A stretch of 64,000 nt of DNA from an uncultured Roseobacter sp. (GTDB lineage: Bacteria; Pseudomonadota; Alphaproteobacteria; Rhodobacterales; Rhodobacteraceae): the NCBI RefSeq assembly GCF_947488185.1, contig NZ_CANKYM010000004.1, positions 248,001-312,000 of the forward strand. Direction: 5' to 3'. The translations under genes were made by a program, and so were the position numbers. The notes under the pieces are model-generated. The model saw nothing but the letters and a program-made list of their open reading frames with translations. It was not told the DNA's origin and ran no database searches. Numbering within the stretch: the stretch's first letter is position 1; the number at the start of each line of letters is the position of its first letter. Below, one piece after another: positions 1 to 9,053 of this stretch.

Positions 1-608
1 GCACCCAGTTCCAGTTCGATATCGAGCTTTTGGGTGGGTTTGAACGCTGGCACATCGGCGTCAGGCACCTTGATCTGACCCCATGGGCGGCGAATTTCGG
101 TGCCGCTGACGACGACCGTGCTGGCCCGTCCGTTGTAGCCGATGGGGATATGCAGCCAGTTGGCAGGCAGCGCGTTTTCAGCGCCGCGAAACATCGTGCC
201 CACGTTGGTTGCGTGATGGCGGCCCGCGTAGAAATCGGTGAATTCGGACACGACGATTGGCAAATGAAGGCGTACTTCGGACAACGGCACCAGAAACGGT
301 GCCAGCTGTGCCTGCTCTGGTGCCGCTTCGCGCAGGAAATCCGTAAGCAGGGCGCGCAGGGCGGCCCAGGCGTCGGGCCCCAGGTCCATCACATCGTTCC
401 AATAGGGCAGATCGAAGACCGGGTCGTCTGCCAGCCGGATCAGGCCTGCCGCTTCGACCGCTGCCAGATCCAGCACCTGATCGCCAATGGCCACGCCGCA
501 GCGCGCGTCCTGCGGATCGTTCGAGAAAACGCCGTAGGGCAGGTTGTTCAGGGGAAAGTCGCAGCCCGGATCATTGGCGCTGGCCACCCAGCTTTTCATC
601 AGGGGCAT
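1..608 (-). CDS. fahA: fumarylacetoacetase, N-terminal part (runs off the window)
   Basis: The last enzyme of tyrosine and homogentisate breakdown, which hydrolyses fumarylacetoacetate to fumarate and acetoacetate in the cytoplasm. About 202 codons are visible. The start ATG (608-606) follows the stop codon of the small upstream gene with no gap, and the N terminus (MPLMKSWVASANDPGCDFPL) is typical of FahA, whose first domain is an SH3-like barrel. It lies downstream of hmgA on the same strand, so hmgA, the small protein and fahA form one catabolic operon. The catalytic metal-binding domain lies outside the window. Identity rests on the N terminus and on the context. Confidence 0.85.
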   Translation of the reverse strand, partial: MPLMKSWVASANDPGCDFPLNNLPYGVFSNDPQDARCGVAIGDQVLDLAAVEAAGLIRLADDPVFDLPYWNDVMDLGPDAWAALRALLTDFLREAAPEQAQLAPFLVPLSEVRLHLPIVVSEFTDFYAGRHHATNVGTMFRGAENALPANWLHIPIGYNGRASTVVVSGTEIRRPWGQIKVPDADVPAFKPTQKLDIELELG

Positions 609-725
609 CTAGTCATCCTTGCCGGGCGCGTCGCGTTTCTTGCGGGCCTGCAGCCAGCGGAACAGGAAGAACAAGGCGGCAAAGACGCCGATCCAGAAGA
701 GAAGGTCAATAAGGGCGGTGCTCAT
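609..725 (-). CDS. 38-residue single-pass membrane protein between hmgA and fahA
   Basis: A short reading frame fills the space between hmgA and fahA. It starts MSTALIDLLF, has one hydrophobic helix at about residues 4-24 rich in Phe and Leu, and ends in a charged tail (QARKKRDAPGKDD) that should lie in the cytoplasm. Its stop TAG touches the fahA ATG directly, and its start lies 9 bases beyond the hmgA stop, so it looks like a real, translationally coupled operon member. I do not recognise a family. A role in anchoring or uptake for aromatic catabolism is only a guess. Confidence 0.6.
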   Translation of the reverse strand: MSTALIDLLFWIGVFAALFFLFRWLQARKKRDAPGKDD

Positions 726-734
726 GCAACGTGT

Positions 735-2096
735 CTATTTCTTCCCGGGCGTGCCGTCGAACTTTTTCTCAAGGCTTTCCCAGCAATCGATGTAATCGTC
801 CTGCAAGGGCGCCTCCTCAGCTGCAAAGCGGGTCAGATGCTGCGGGAAACGAGTCTCGAACATGAAAGACATGGTGTTGTCGAGCTTTTCCGCCGTGAGG
901 TCTGCATTGCTGGCGCCTTCAAAGGCGTTTTTATCCGGCCCGTGGGGCAGCATCATATTGTGCAGGGACATGCCACCGGGCACGAACCCCTTGGGCTTGG
1001 CATCATACTGGCCATAGATGTTGCCCATCAACTCCGACATGATGTTCTTGTGATACCACGGCGGGCGGAACGTATCTTCGGCGACCATCCAGCGTTCACG
1101 GAAGAGCACAAAGTCGATGTTTGCGGTGCCTTCTACGCCCGAGGGCGCGGTCAGCACGGTAAAGATAGACGGGTCCGGGTGATCAAACAGGATTGCGCCC
1201 ACCGGGCAATAGTTGCGCAGGTCGTATTTGCAGGGTGCGTAGTTGCCATGCCACGCGACCACGTCGAGCGGGCTGTGCCCGATTTGCGTCTCATGAAACT
1301 GGCCTGCCCATTTGATGGTCACGGTGCTGGGTTCCTCCCGGTCCTCAAACGCCGCCACCGGTGTCTTGAAGTCGCGCCGGTTTGCCATGCAGTTGGCCCC
1401 GATGGGTCCCCGCCCCGGCAGGTCGAACTTCTGGCCGTAGTTCTCGCAGACGAACCCGCGACAGGGGCCTTCCAGAACCTCCACCCGGTAGACCAGCCCG
1501 CGCGGGATCACCGCGATCTCCTTGGGCTCGACATCGATCACCCCAAGCTCGGTGCAGAACCGCAGCCGTCCTTCCTGCGGTACCACCAGCAGCTCGCTGT
1601 CTGCCGAGTAGAAATAGGCATCCACCATCGATTGCGTGACCAGATAGATATGCGTCGCCATACCCACCTGCGTGTTCACGTCCCCCGCCGTCGTCATGGT
1701 GCGCATGCCCGTCAACCAGGTCAGCGGCGTGTCGGAATGCGGCACCGGGTCCCAGCGGTATTGCCCCAGTGATACCACATCCGGGTCCACATGCGGGGCA
1801 GACTTCCAGTAGGGCAGGTCGATCTTTTCATAGCGGTGCGAATGCTTCACGGAGGGGCGAATGCGGTAGCACCATGTGCGTTCATTCTGGTGGCTGGGCG
1901 CGGTAAAGGCCGTGCCGGACAGCTGTTCGCCATAAAGGCCATAATTGCATTTCTGTGGTGAGTTCATGCCCTGCGGCAAGGCACCGGGCAACGCTTCGGT
2001 CTCAAAGTCATTGCCGAAGCCGGGCATATAGCCGTCGGTCGTGCCAGAGCCGCTGGCGGCCTGGGTCATCCCTGCTGGTGTCACGTGCCGGTTCAT
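735..2096 (-). CDS. hmgA: homogentisate 1,2-dioxygenase
   Basis: A non-haem iron enzyme that opens the ring of homogentisate to maleylacetoacetate in tyrosine and phenylalanine catabolism. The protein has 453 residues, the usual length. The iron ligands line up with the human enzyme: His349 and Glu355 (in [13 protein letters not shown]) and His385 (in LPHGPD), with the same 6 and 30 residue spacings as His335, Glu341 and His371. I chose the ATG at 2096 because GGGAGG sits 5 bases upstream; a longer frame to 2165 would run into the regulator's control region. It heads the operon with fahA and is probably repressed by the divergent MarR protein. Confidence 0.97.
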   Translation of the reverse strand: MNRHVTPAGMTQAASGSGTTDGYMPGFGNDFETEALPGALPQGMNSPQKCNYGLYGEQLSGTAFTAPSHQNERTWCYRIRPSVKHSHRYEKIDLPYWKSAPHVDPDVVSLGQYRWDPVPHSDTPLTWLTGMRTMTTAGDVNTQVGMATHIYLVTQSMVDAYFYSADSELLVVPQEGRLRFCTELGVIDVEPKEIAVIPRGLVYRVEVLEGPCRGFVCENYGQKFDLPGRGPIGANCMANRRDFKTPVAAFEDREEPSTVTIKWAGQFHETQIGHSPLDVVAWHGNYAPCKYDLRNYCPVGAILFDHPDPSIFTVLTAPSGVEGTANIDFVLFRERWMVAEDTFRPPWYHKNIMSELMGNIYGQYDAKPKGFVPGGMSLHNMMLPHGPDKNAFEGASNADLTAEKLDNTMSFMFETRFPQHLTRFAAEEAPLQDDYIDCWESLEKKFDGTPGKK

Positions 2097-2133
2097 GGAA
2101 ACCTCCCTTGTCCGCAGAATGGCGCAGATGTAA

Positions 2134-2155
2134 TAGTTGTTTTTGTAACTAACAA
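2134..2155. promoter_or_regulatory. probable MarR operator between hmgA and its regulator
   Basis: The 74-base gap between the divergent starts holds two overlapping inverted repeats: TAGTT-N8-AACTA (2134-2151) and TTGT-AACTA-ACAA (2143-2155). Their size and place fit a MarR-family dimer site controlling both hmgA and the regulator. This is inference from symmetry and position. Confidence 0.5.
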
Positions 2156-2170
2156 GGGAAGCCAAGTGGC

Positions 2171-2617
2171 ATGCCAGACAATGACCGCTTTGATCTGCAG
2201 GAATTTCTGCCCTATCTGCTCAATCAGGCGGCAGAGATGAGCAGCCTCGAATTTCAACAGGTGTACAAGGACCGGTATGGGATGCTGCGCACTGAATGGC
2301 GTGTGCTTTTCCATCTTGGGCTTTACGGTCGCATGACGGCGGGAGAGATTGGGCATTCCGCGAAGATGCACAAGACCAAGATCAGCCGCGCTGTGCACCG
2401 CCTTGCAGAGCGGCGTTTTCTCGCACGGACCCGCGACGCGGCAGACCGGCGTGTGGAGCATTTGGATCTGACGGCGCAGGGCCGCAAAGCCTATGCCGAA
2501 CTACGCGAGATCGCGATGGAGTATGATGCGGCGCTGGTCGCCAAGATCGGCCGGGATCAGGCGGAGATATTGCGCCAGACTCTACGTGTATTGGCTGAAC
2601 TGCCCCCGAAGGACTAA
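2171..2617 (+). CDS. MarR-family transcriptional regulator (probable repressor of hmgA)
   Basis: A 148-residue winged-helix regulator. The MarR core is clear: the recognition region around residues 60-85 ([21 protein letters not shown]) is followed by the wing motif with the family signature DRR ([17 protein letters not shown], about 91-107). It is divergent from hmgA with only 74 bases between the starts. In other bacteria the homogentisate pathway is controlled by regulators placed this way, so homogentisate or another aromatic acid is a likely ligand; the ligand is inferred, the family is plain. Confidence 0.85.
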   Translation: MPDNDRFDLQEFLPYLLNQAAEMSSLEFQQVYKDRYGMLRTEWRVLFHLGLYGRMTAGEIGHSAKMHKTKISRAVHRLAERRFLARTRDAADRRVEHLDLTAQGRKAYAELREIAMEYDAALVAKIGRDQAEILRQTLRVLAELPPKD

Positions 2618-2669
2618 CTGGGTTTTCGCGAATCGTGCTAGCCTCCGACAATGTCATGGGGAGGCATCG

Positions 2670-2960
2670 ATGAAAGACAGAGAATCGGAGCGGTTGGATC
2701 ACTTGGACGCTGGCACCCGCGAGATGCTCCTCAAACAAGTCGAGAAACTGGGCGAAATGATCCAGCGGGATCGTCTCTCGGCACCAGTTGTCGATCAGAT
2801 AGCCAGCCTGGCGAAGCTTCTGCCGGGCCTGATAAACCGTCAGGGTACGGACATGTGTGACAAGGGGGACGGCGCCCAGGCGGAACAGTGGGAGGTTCAA
2901 CTCAACGGTGTGACGTTCATCACCTGCTCTCACAATCCGCCCCACATCCGGCTCAAGTAA
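2670..2960 (+). CDS. hypothetical protein, 96 residues
   Basis: A small soluble protein of unknown function. The start ATG at 2670 has a good ribosome site (GGGGAGG, 2658-2664). The first half is charged and predicted helical (LKQVEKLGEMIQRDRLSAPVVDQIASLAKLLPGLI); the second half carries two cysteines and a short beta-rich stretch ending in HNPPHIRLK. It lies 9 bases before the next gene on the same strand, which suggests a two-gene unit. I see no known domain. Confidence 0.55.
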   Translation: MKDRESERLDHLDAGTREMLLKQVEKLGEMIQRDRLSAPVVDQIASLAKLLPGLINRQGTDMCDKGDGAQAEQWEVQLNGVTFITCSHNPPHIRLK

Positions 2961-2969
2961 CGTTACTCT

Positions 2970-3683
2970 ATGCGGGACAAACTCCTGGAAGCCCTGCCGA
3001 TTTTTATAGGCGCCTTGCTAGGGGTCTATTTTCTGAACACGCCTTTCCCGGGGGCGCTTGTGACGCTGGTGTTTTTGGCCTTTGTCATCGTGGGCTTTAC
3101 CGCGCGGGCTAGTGCCATGGCACTTCTGGCCACACATCCGAAAAAAGCCGTTCAGATGTGGCAGTTCCAGATGCTGACCCCGGTCGCATTGATTGGGGCC
3201 TTCAGTTATCTGGGGGGCTGGGCCCTGTCCGAGCTTCCGGGTGTTTTGCCGCATATTCCCGGTTTGGAAATGCCACCGCCGCCGGAGGGGTCCGAAAAAC
3301 CGGACTACAAAGGCATTGCTTCGCCTTTGGCGACCGCAGCCGCCACATTTTTCGGGTCACTATTCATGGATGACCTGCAGAAAGGCAAAGGCGGATACTG
3401 GCCGCCGGCGCAGATAAAGGCCGGTTTCAAAGACAGATTTGGCCCGAAGGTGGTCGCCCTTCGGAAAACCTTTGAACCGAAAGAAAATGAAACCACGGCC
3501 TCCCTTCGCATGCGGCTGAAACAGGATCTGGACGGGCTGTCCGCATATGAACAGGTCAAGCGCGCGGTCTATGAAGACAAGATATCAGATGAACACCCCG
3601 AAGGTTGGGGGTTCAGTGCTGTCCGCGCCCGCGCCGATATCGTGACCACGGCCTTCTTGGCAAAATCGGAGGCGACGGCCTAA
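2970..3683 (+). CDS. hypothetical membrane protein, 237 residues
   Basis: An inner-membrane protein of unknown function. Two hydrophobic helices lie close together at about residues 8-26 and 28-47, and a third at about 68-90. A proline-rich linker (PPPPEGSEKPDY) and a cytoplasmic-looking charged domain make up the second half. Its stop overlaps the stop of convergent mipZ by four bases. It may be co-transcribed with the small protein just upstream. No family recognised. Confidence 0.6.
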   Translation: MRDKLLEALPIFIGALLGVYFLNTPFPGALVTLVFLAFVIVGFTARASAMALLATHPKKAVQMWQFQMLTPVALIGAFSYLGGWALSELPGVLPHIPGLEMPPPPEGSEKPDYKGIASPLATAAATFFGSLFMDDLQKGKGGYWPPAQIKAGFKDRFGPKVVALRKTFEPKENETTASLRMRLKQDLDGLSAYEQVKRAVYEDKISDEHPEGWGFSAVRARADIVTTAFLAKSEATA

Positions 3684-4489
3684 AAATCCACCGCGACGTT
3701 TGGCAGGTTCAGTGCTTTCATCAGATCCCGTAACTCCTGGCGTGCTGCAACATTCGAGATATTCAACTGTTTGACACCAATGTCCTTGAGATCCAGCAAG
3801 GTCAGTCCTCGCGGGAAAAGTTCTCGAAAAACAACGCGTTCTGAGAAGCCCGGCGCAATGCGAAACCCGATCCGTTTGCTCAGGTTTTTCACGGCGCGTT
3901 CCATCTTTTCCTTGTTGACCATGCGCTGTGCCCCCATTCGGTTGCGCACGACGATCCAATCGATGGGGGTCAGGCCCGCCTGCGCGCGCAGCTGGCGCGC
4001 GTTCCAGACCATTTCCGAATAGACCGATGGCCCGAGAATCTCGTCGCCTGAGGAATCCGTGCGCGCCAGCAAGTCGAAATCCACAAAACTGTCGTTGAGC
4101 GGCGTGATCAGTGTGTCGGCCAGCGAGTGCGCAACCTGACTGAGGCGCGTATGCGAGCCGGGGCAATCAATCAGGATGAAGTCGTTGTCCGGTTCCAGCG
4201 AGGCCACCGCAGCCGATAGCCTGTGATCATAAATGTTCTCACCGGGTTTCAGGCTTTCGGGTGAGATTTCGGGCAATTCATGCGTATTCGGACTGGCGAG
4301 GCTCAATCCGGCCTTGGCCAGAAAGGCTTTGCGGTTTTCTGTGTAGCGCCCGAAGGTTCGTTGCCGAAGGTCCAGATCAAGGGCGCTGACCTTGTGGCCC
4401 ATCCGGGCCAGGGCCGTAGCCACATGCATCGACACCGTCGACTTACCCGCGCCGCCTTTTTCATTCCCGACGACGATAATATGCGCCAT
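3680..4489 (-). CDS. mipZ: MipZ-like ParA-family ATPase placing the division plane
   Basis: A deviant-Walker ATPase that in Caulobacter and relatives forms a gradient from the ParB-marked poles and blocks FtsZ assembly away from mid-cell. The 269-residue protein has the Walker A motif KGGAGKST (residues 11-18), with the extra lysine of ParA/MinD proteins, followed by ALDLDLRQRTFGRY, which closely matches Caulobacter MipZ from memory. The switch motif is DCPG, and the conserved C-terminal stretch is RVVFRELFPRGLTLLDL. It stands alone, divergent from the chemoreceptor unit. Confidence 0.88.
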   Translation of the reverse strand: MAHIIVVGNEKGGAGKSTVSMHVATALARMGHKVSALDLDLRQRTFGRYTENRKAFLAKAGLSLASPNTHELPEISPESLKPGENIYDHRLSAAVASLEPDNDFILIDCPGSHTRLSQVAHSLADTLITPLNDSFVDFDLLARTDSSGDEILGPSVYSEMVWNARQLRAQAGLTPIDWIVVRNRMGAQRMVNKEKMERAVKNLSKRIGFRIAPGFSERVVFRELFPRGLTLLDLKDIGVKQLNISNVAARQELRDLMKALNLPNVAVDF

Positions 4490-4538
4490 TGCCCGATCCT
4501 TTGCCCCGGCCGCTTCCTGCGGCTCATGTATTGGGCGG

Positions 4539-4552
4539 CACTATATGTAGTG
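4539..4552. promoter_or_regulatory. short palindrome upstream of mipZ
   Basis: The inverted repeat CACTA-TATG-TAGTG lies about 50 bases upstream of the mipZ start, in the 215-base gap before the divergent secreted-protein/chemoreceptor pair. It could be an operator for either side. I cannot name the protein that would bind. Confidence 0.3.
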
Positions 4553-4704
4553 TTGATGAATTTGGGAAGGTGTGATGCAGGCGATTTACGCATTGTGTGT
4601 CGGGTAATCCCAGATGGGTTTTTACAGGCACATGTTGGCGCACCAGAGAATTCACGCTTTAGCAGCTTGTAAACCTTCACGTGCTAGCCAGCAACGAACT
4701 GGAA

Positions 4705-5013
4705 ATGGTCCCGATGCCTTTGATCACTTACGGCCTTGTGCTGATCTCATTGCTTTTCTCTGGCCCGCTTCTTGCCCTGGCGGCGTCCAAACCTGTGCCT
4801 GGTGAGGTTGTATTGGTCATCGGTCCGGGCTGGGTGGAGCGTCACGATATGATTGTCGCTTCCGGCGGGCGCGTCCTCGGGCCGATAGAGGCGCGCTTCG
4901 GCGTGTTTGCCTTTTCGGAGGAACATGATTTCGCCGCGTCCCTTCTGGCGCATGGGGCCTGGTTTGTTGTTGATGGCAGGCGCGCAGCCTTTTTGTGTGG
5001 AGTAGAGGCATGA
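4705..5013 (+). CDS. small exported protein translationally coupled to the chemoreceptor
   Basis: A protein of about 102 residues with a clear signal peptide (hydrophobic core [20 protein letters not shown], mature part from about residue 29). The start could be the ATG at 4705 or 4714; both keep the signal peptide. The mature part is a small alpha/beta domain with one cysteine near its end. The stop codon overlaps the chemoreceptor ATG (ATGA, 5010-5013), so the two proteins are made together. A periplasmic partner of the receptor is a reasonable inference, but I recognise no family. Confidence 0.65.
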   Translation: MVPMPLITYGLVLISLLFSGPLLALAASKPVPGEVVLVIGPGWVERHDMIVASGGRVLGPIEARFGVFAFSEEHDFAASLLAHGAWFVVDGRRAAFLCGVEA

Positions 5014-6863
5014 CTGAAATAGAGACCTTTCGGGATGATGTTTGGAAAGACGCGGCAAACAGGGCCGCATTTCAAGTGGCAATGGGGGCGACTGCGCTTG
5101 TACCGTTTGCCCTCCTCGCGGCTTGGGTGGCGCAGAATTCTATTCTTCTCATCGGTGCAAGCGCCACGTTTTTCGCGATATTGGCGTTTGTAGGAGCGCG
5201 GATGCAAAACGTGCATGGACGCGTCCTTGTTGCAGTTGGGCTCGTCGGTCAGGCGATCTGCATCACCGCTGCGCTCTCAGGTCACGCCTGGCAGATCGAC
5301 AGCCACATGATCTTTTTCGCTGTTCTTGCTGTCTGCATGATAATGTCCGAACCGGTCGTTGTTTTGGCAGCGGCGGCGGCCATCGCGATCCATCACCTCA
5401 GCTTGTCATTGGCTTTGCCTGCTCTGGTTTATCCCTCGGTTGATATTGCGACCAACCTGCAACGAACTGTTCTGCACGGTGCGGTGGTTGTGGTCGAGGC
5501 GGCGGTGCTTTGGGTCTCTTTGAAGCAGCGTAACAAGGCTTATCAGGAGAGCCTGGCAAAGAACCGAGAAGTGCAAAAGTCGGCGGATGAGACTCGTGCG
5601 GCCCTGGCCAAGGCGGAAGCGGCGAAGACAGAAACCGAAGCGGCATTGGAAACTGCCGAGAAGGCTCAGAAAGCTGCATTGGAAGCGCGTCAGGCAGCCG
5701 AAACCGAGACTGAAAAGGCGATCGAGGCAGACCGCAACGCCAGAGAGACCGAAGAGGCCGAGCGCCGGAAAAGCGCGAAGGTCGAGGCCGAGCAAAAGCG
5801 GGTGGTCGATACCTTGCGGCACGCATTGAAGAGTCTATCAACAGGGGACCTGTCCAAGCCCATCAACGAGCCTTTGCCAGACCAGTACGAGGATCTGCGC
5901 CAGGACTTCAACAGTGCATTGTCTGAACTGCATGATGCCATGGCGCTGGTTGATCAGAACGCCGGTACAATTGTGGAAGATGTGAACTCCATCGAAGACG
6001 CAGCTGAAACACTGGCAAAACGGACCGAGGCACAAGCGTCAACTCTGGAAGAAACCACGGCAGCGATCACTCAAATTGCGACCAATTCCAGCAATGCCGC
6101 CAAAAGTGCGCAGCAAGCAAACGATGCGGTGCTGAAAGCGCAATCAAAGGCAGGGTCTTCGGATGAGATCGTTAAGAACGCGGTGGCCGCGATGGCGGAG
6201 ATCGAGGATTCTTCCGGGCAGATTGCAAAAATTGTGGGTGTGATCGAGGATATTGCCTTTCAGACGAACTTACTTGCGCTGAATGCTGGCGTGGAAGCTG
6301 CCCGCGCAGGGGACAAGGGGCGTGGATTTTCGGTGGTTGCCTCAGAAGTAAGGGAGCTGGCCCAAAGATCTTCTGAAGCCGCGCGCGAGATTGGTGGCCT
6401 GATCGAAGCGAGTGGGCAACAGGTGTCCAACGGCGTAGAACTGGTTAACAATGCGGGCACAGCTTTACGGAGCATCAATGGCGCCGTAGAAGAGATTGCT
6501 GAATATGTCTCGGTCATTGCAGCGGCAGCGGCGGAACAATCCATGAGTATTTCCGAGTCAAATGAAGCGATGCAGCAGCTGGAAGACGTCACGCAGCAAA
6601 ATGCCGCGATGTTTGAGGAAACCAATGCTGTAACTCAGTCGCTTGCAGAGCAGGCGGAACGACTCAAGCAGGCCATGGCGCGCTTCACTATTGGAAGTGA
6701 GCCTTCTGTGACACAACGGGGTTCAGCCCTCTCTTCATCGCCACGAAACGAACAGCCTGTGTTGAATGCCACTTCGTCGGCCACTGCCCATACATTTGAT
6801 GGAAATGCCGCCCTTGCGCTGCCAGATGAAGACTTGGAAAGATCCGGGTGGGAGGAATTCTAA
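5010..6863 (+). CDS. methyl-accepting chemotaxis protein with polytopic N-terminal domain
   Basis: A 617-residue receptor. Residues 20-171 hold about six hydrophobic helices instead of a periplasmic sensor loop, so the signal is probably sensed in or at the membrane. A long Ala/Glu/Lys-rich coiled coil follows (about 175-265), then a HAMP-like segment (about 267-312) and the signalling hairpin, whose tip ([20 protein letters not shown], 412-431) binds CheA and CheW. The last five residues, GWEEF, resemble the tether to which CheR and CheB bind. The ATG at 5010 overlaps the upstream stop. No other che genes are near. Confidence 0.93.
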   Translation: MTEIETFRDDVWKDAANRAAFQVAMGATALVPFALLAAWVAQNSILLIGASATFFAILAFVGARMQNVHGRVLVAVGLVGQAICITAALSGHAWQIDSHMIFFAVLAVCMIMSEPVVVLAAAAAIAIHHLSLSLALPALVYPSVDIATNLQRTVLHGAVVVVEAAVLWVSLKQRNKAYQESLAKNREVQKSADETRAALAKAEAAKTETEAALETAEKAQKAALEARQAAETETEKAIEADRNARETEEAERRKSAKVEAEQKRVVDTLRHALKSLSTGDLSKPINEPLPDQYEDLRQDFNSALSELHDAMALVDQNAGTIVEDVNSIEDAAETLAKRTEAQASTLEETTAAITQIATNSSNAAKSAQQANDAVLKAQSKAGSSDEIVKNAVAAMAEIEDSSGQIAKIVGVIEDIAFQTNLLALNAGVEAARAGDKGRGFSVVASEVRELAQRSSEAAREIGGLIEASGQQVSNGVELVNNAGTALRSINGAVEEIAEYVSVIAAAAAEQSMSISESNEAMQQLEDVTQQNAAMFEETNAVTQSLAEQAERLKQAMARFTIGSEPSVTQRGSALSSSPRNEQPVLNATSSATAHTFDGNAALALPDEDLERSGWEEF

Positions 6864-6934
6864 TCCCTATTGCTCGGCCTGAATTGGCCGCCCCTTACGT
6901 TTGATGAGGGTTGAGCAATAATCTCAAAGACACA

Positions 6935-6963
6935 AAAGCCACGCCGTAACAGCGTGGCTTTTA
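6935..6963. terminator. bidirectional intrinsic terminator
   Basis: A perfect 11-base stem (AAAAGCCACGC / GCGTGGCTTTT) with a 7-base loop lies between the convergent chemoreceptor and rpmE genes. A/T runs at both feet let it work in both directions. Confidence 0.85.
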
Positions 6964-6985
6964 TGTCTTTACAAGAGCTCAAGGT

Positions 6986-7207
6986 TTAAAAACCCAGGCC
7001 TGCGTATTTGTTTTTGAACTTGGAAACGCGGCCACCTGTATCCATCAGGCGCGATGAGCCGCCAGTCCATGCCGGATGCACAGAGGGATCGATATCAAGC
7101 GACAATTGGTCGCCTTCCTTGCCCCAAGTGGATTTCATCTGCACCACGGTACCATCTGTCATTTTGACATCGATGACGTGATATTCGGGATGTGTATCTG
7201 CTTTCAT
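6986..7207 (-). CDS. rpmE: 50S ribosomal protein L31
   Basis: A ribosomal protein of 73 residues. The start at 7207 ([20 protein letters not shown]) is that of L31. The CxxC zinc ligands of C-plus L31 are absent, so this is a zinc-free form, as in many Rhodobacterales. It ends ([10 protein letters not shown]) close to the terminator. It lies 11 bases downstream of rplS on the same strand. Confidence 0.95.
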   Translation of the reverse strand: MKADTHPEYHVIDVKMTDGTVVQMKSTWGKEGDQLSLDIDPSVHPAWTGGSSRLMDTGGRVSKFKNKYAGLGF

Positions 7208-7218
7208 CGAAATGCTCC

Positions 7219-7602
7219 TTACGCGTCTTTTGCCGCGAGCGGCTTGTAGTTGGAATTCTCGGTGATCCGTGCGGACTTGCCGCGACGGCTGCGCAGATAG
7301 TAAAGTTTGGCGCGACGCACGCGACCGCGGCGCACGACCGTGATGCTGTCGATGTTCGTCGAATGCAATGGGAAAACCCGCTCTACACCCTCGCCAAAGG
7401 AAATCTTGCGAACTGTGAAGGACCCGGCAATCCCCTTGCCATTGTTGCGTGCGATGCACACACCCTCGTAGTTTTGCACACGGGTGCGTGTGCCTTCGGT
7501 TACTTTGAACCCGACGCGGACGGTGTCGCCCGCGCGAAAGTCAGGGATATCTTTCCCAAGAGCGGCGATTTGCTCCGCCTCAATTTCTGCAATCAGATCC
7601 AT
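7219..7602 (-). CDS. rplS: 50S ribosomal protein L19
   Basis: A large-subunit protein at the subunit interface. The product is 127 residues from the ATG at 7602 ([11 protein letters not shown]), which has AGAGGAG upstream; the frame is open further, but the homologous region begins here. Core motifs include [22 protein letters not shown] and [18 protein letters not shown]. In most proteobacteria rplS directly follows trmD; here about 1.4 kb with two other frames lies between them, so rplS-rpmE must have its own promoter or a long read-through transcript. Confidence 0.96.
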   Translation of the reverse strand: MDLIAEIEAEQIAALGKDIPDFRAGDTVRVGFKVTEGTRTRVQNYEGVCIARNNGKGIAGSFTVRKISFGEGVERVFPLHSTNIDSITVVRRGRVRRAKLYYLRSRRGKSARITENSNYKPLAAKDA

Positions 7603-8015
7603 CTGATCGTCTCCTCTAGTGCTCGTGGTTTGCTCCACGAAGGTTTTGCACGCAGTGTGTTGCGTAACATTTGGCGCGTCTCAGAGCTTCCGGTCCGTCG
7701 TCGGGTCTGCGTTTCGCGCCCGCCGGGAGAGTTCAAACGTCGTTTCTTTTGATAGCCGCTGTGTAGTGGTGGGTGACAGAAAGAAGCGCCCCAATTCAAC
7801 ACCAACGGGTCCGGACCACAAAAGCGATTCCGAACTCGCGCGGTATAGGGGGGAAGCCACTGCGGATCAAGCCCTATCAAGCGTCCCAAGTCGTATTCCG
7901 GTGTCAGGCCCGTTGTTTCAACGCTTTGTTAAGAAATGGCACTGTACCTTCATGCCAAAGGCGTGTTTTCGGGGGCGAGGCAGGCCTGCATCTTAGTTTG
8001 TGGACAGATTTGCAA
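7603..8015. other. non-coding stretch upstream of rplS
   Basis: About 410 bases without a convincing gene. It must contain the rplS-rpmE promoter (reading left) and probably that of the gene at 8016 (reading right). Frames crossing it have no good start or ribosome site. I found no tRNA, known leader RNA or strong terminator by eye. Confidence 0.5.
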
Positions 8016-8573
8016 ATGTCATTCTCACGCCGACATGCCCCCGAACCCTCTCCGGAACAAGAAGACCGGGAGCTCTTCAAAACCTATGGTGGGCCAATTG
8101 AGGTTGAGCTTTTGCCGCAGGTCAGCCGCACCGCTGCGCAAGATGTCCTGATACGTGCATTCTTCAAAAAAACAACAGAGATATCCGTTGTCTTTTCCGG
8201 TCGTCGCGCTTTGGATACCGGGCCACTGTCCGCACATTTGAAGTGGCTCGACAATCGCGCACGCCATGCTGCGGCGACTGTGCAGCGACCGCATCCCGGT
8301 CCAGATTACGTTCGCTTGCCCGTCAAGATTAAGGGCGCGTGGCGGCAGCAGTTCTGGCGCGACAGTGACGGCAATGAGACTGGTACCTATCAACTCGTCG
8401 CGGCTCGCTGGGCTTTTACGGACAAGAACGGGCAATTGCTGCAGTTTGGCGAACCGCCCGCCTATGACGTGAAGAGCAGGGCACGTCCCAAGTCCTATAT
8501 CCTGCACCAGAGGGATATTGATGCCGTACCACGTTCATGGCGGCATGATTGCCTGGACGGTGGTCAAAGCTGA
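8016..8573 (+). CDS. hypothetical protein, 185 residues
   Basis: A soluble protein of unknown function. I place the start at the ATG at 8016 (MSFSRRHAPEPSPEQEDREL); an upstream extension in the same frame looks like non-coding sequence. The N terminus is charged. The middle has alternating hydrophobic segments, and the C-terminal half is rich in Arg and Trp (IKGAWRQQFWRDSDGNETG), perhaps a beta-rich fold. It is the only plus-strand gene within the minus-strand ribosomal cluster from rpmE to ffh and lies between trmD and rplS, which suggests a later insertion. Confidence 0.5.
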   Translation: MSFSRRHAPEPSPEQEDRELFKTYGGPIEVELLPQVSRTAAQDVLIRAFFKKTTEISVVFSGRRALDTGPLSAHLKWLDNRARHAAATVQRPHPGPDYVRLPVKIKGAWRQQFWRDSDGNETGTYQLVAARWAFTDKNGQLLQFGEPPAYDVKSRARPKSYILHQRDIDAVPRSWRHDCLDGGQS

Positions 8574-8618
8574 AACAGAACCAGTAATATGAATGCCACG
8601 CCAGAGGCGTCCTGCGGA

Positions 8619-8921
8619 CTAGTCCATCACAGCAAATCGCATCGGCAGGGCGTTCCGTAAAACGCTGACCGAAATGTGTGCCTCTGAATAAAGCTGAGCG
8701 TTCTCGTCAAACTTAGGTTTTTGAGCGCGTGCGGCATTGGATGCAGGGCGGTGGGCCGCAACCGGCATAGAGGTTCGCCGCACGTGGTTTGGCTGTTCTA
8801 CCTGTTTCGATGCCGATGTTTCGCGCGTCTTGTGGTAATTGAACCTTGTGTATCTCATATCCGCGCCATGGGCGGGCTGCTTTTTGGCGGAAGTGCCTAG
8901 TGCTTCCAAAAATTTCATCAT
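8619..8921 (-). CDS. possible small basic hypothetical protein
   Basis: A 100-residue frame starting MMKFLEALGTSAKKQPAHGA with AGGGGTG about 9 bases upstream of its first ATG. It is rich in Arg, Lys, Ala and Ser, looks largely disordered, and has no recognisable domain. It has the same strand as trmD and lies 132 bases downstream of it. Convergent with the gene at 8016. The coding call rests on the ribosome site and position only. Confidence 0.35.
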   Translation of the reverse strand: MMKFLEALGTSAKKQPAHGADMRYTRFNYHKTRETSASKQVEQPNHVRRTSMPVAAHRPASNAARAQKPKFDENAQLYSEAHISVSVLRNALPMRFAVMD

Positions 8922-9053
8922 GTGACATCACCCCTGATTTACACTTGCGACCATCTTCGATTGAAATTCTGGCTATTTTTAGCCAAATGCCCCGCGGTTT
9001 GAGGCGAGAATCGGGCAGTTGGGTGGTGCCTCGTGTAATTCGAAAGGTCGTGA

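Noticed and set aside
30..1772. Long open frame on the plus strand opposite fahA and hmgA
   Set aside because: It is antisense to two clear catabolic genes, has no ribosome site, and its product (rich in His, Arg, Gly) matches nothing. High GC leaves such frames open.
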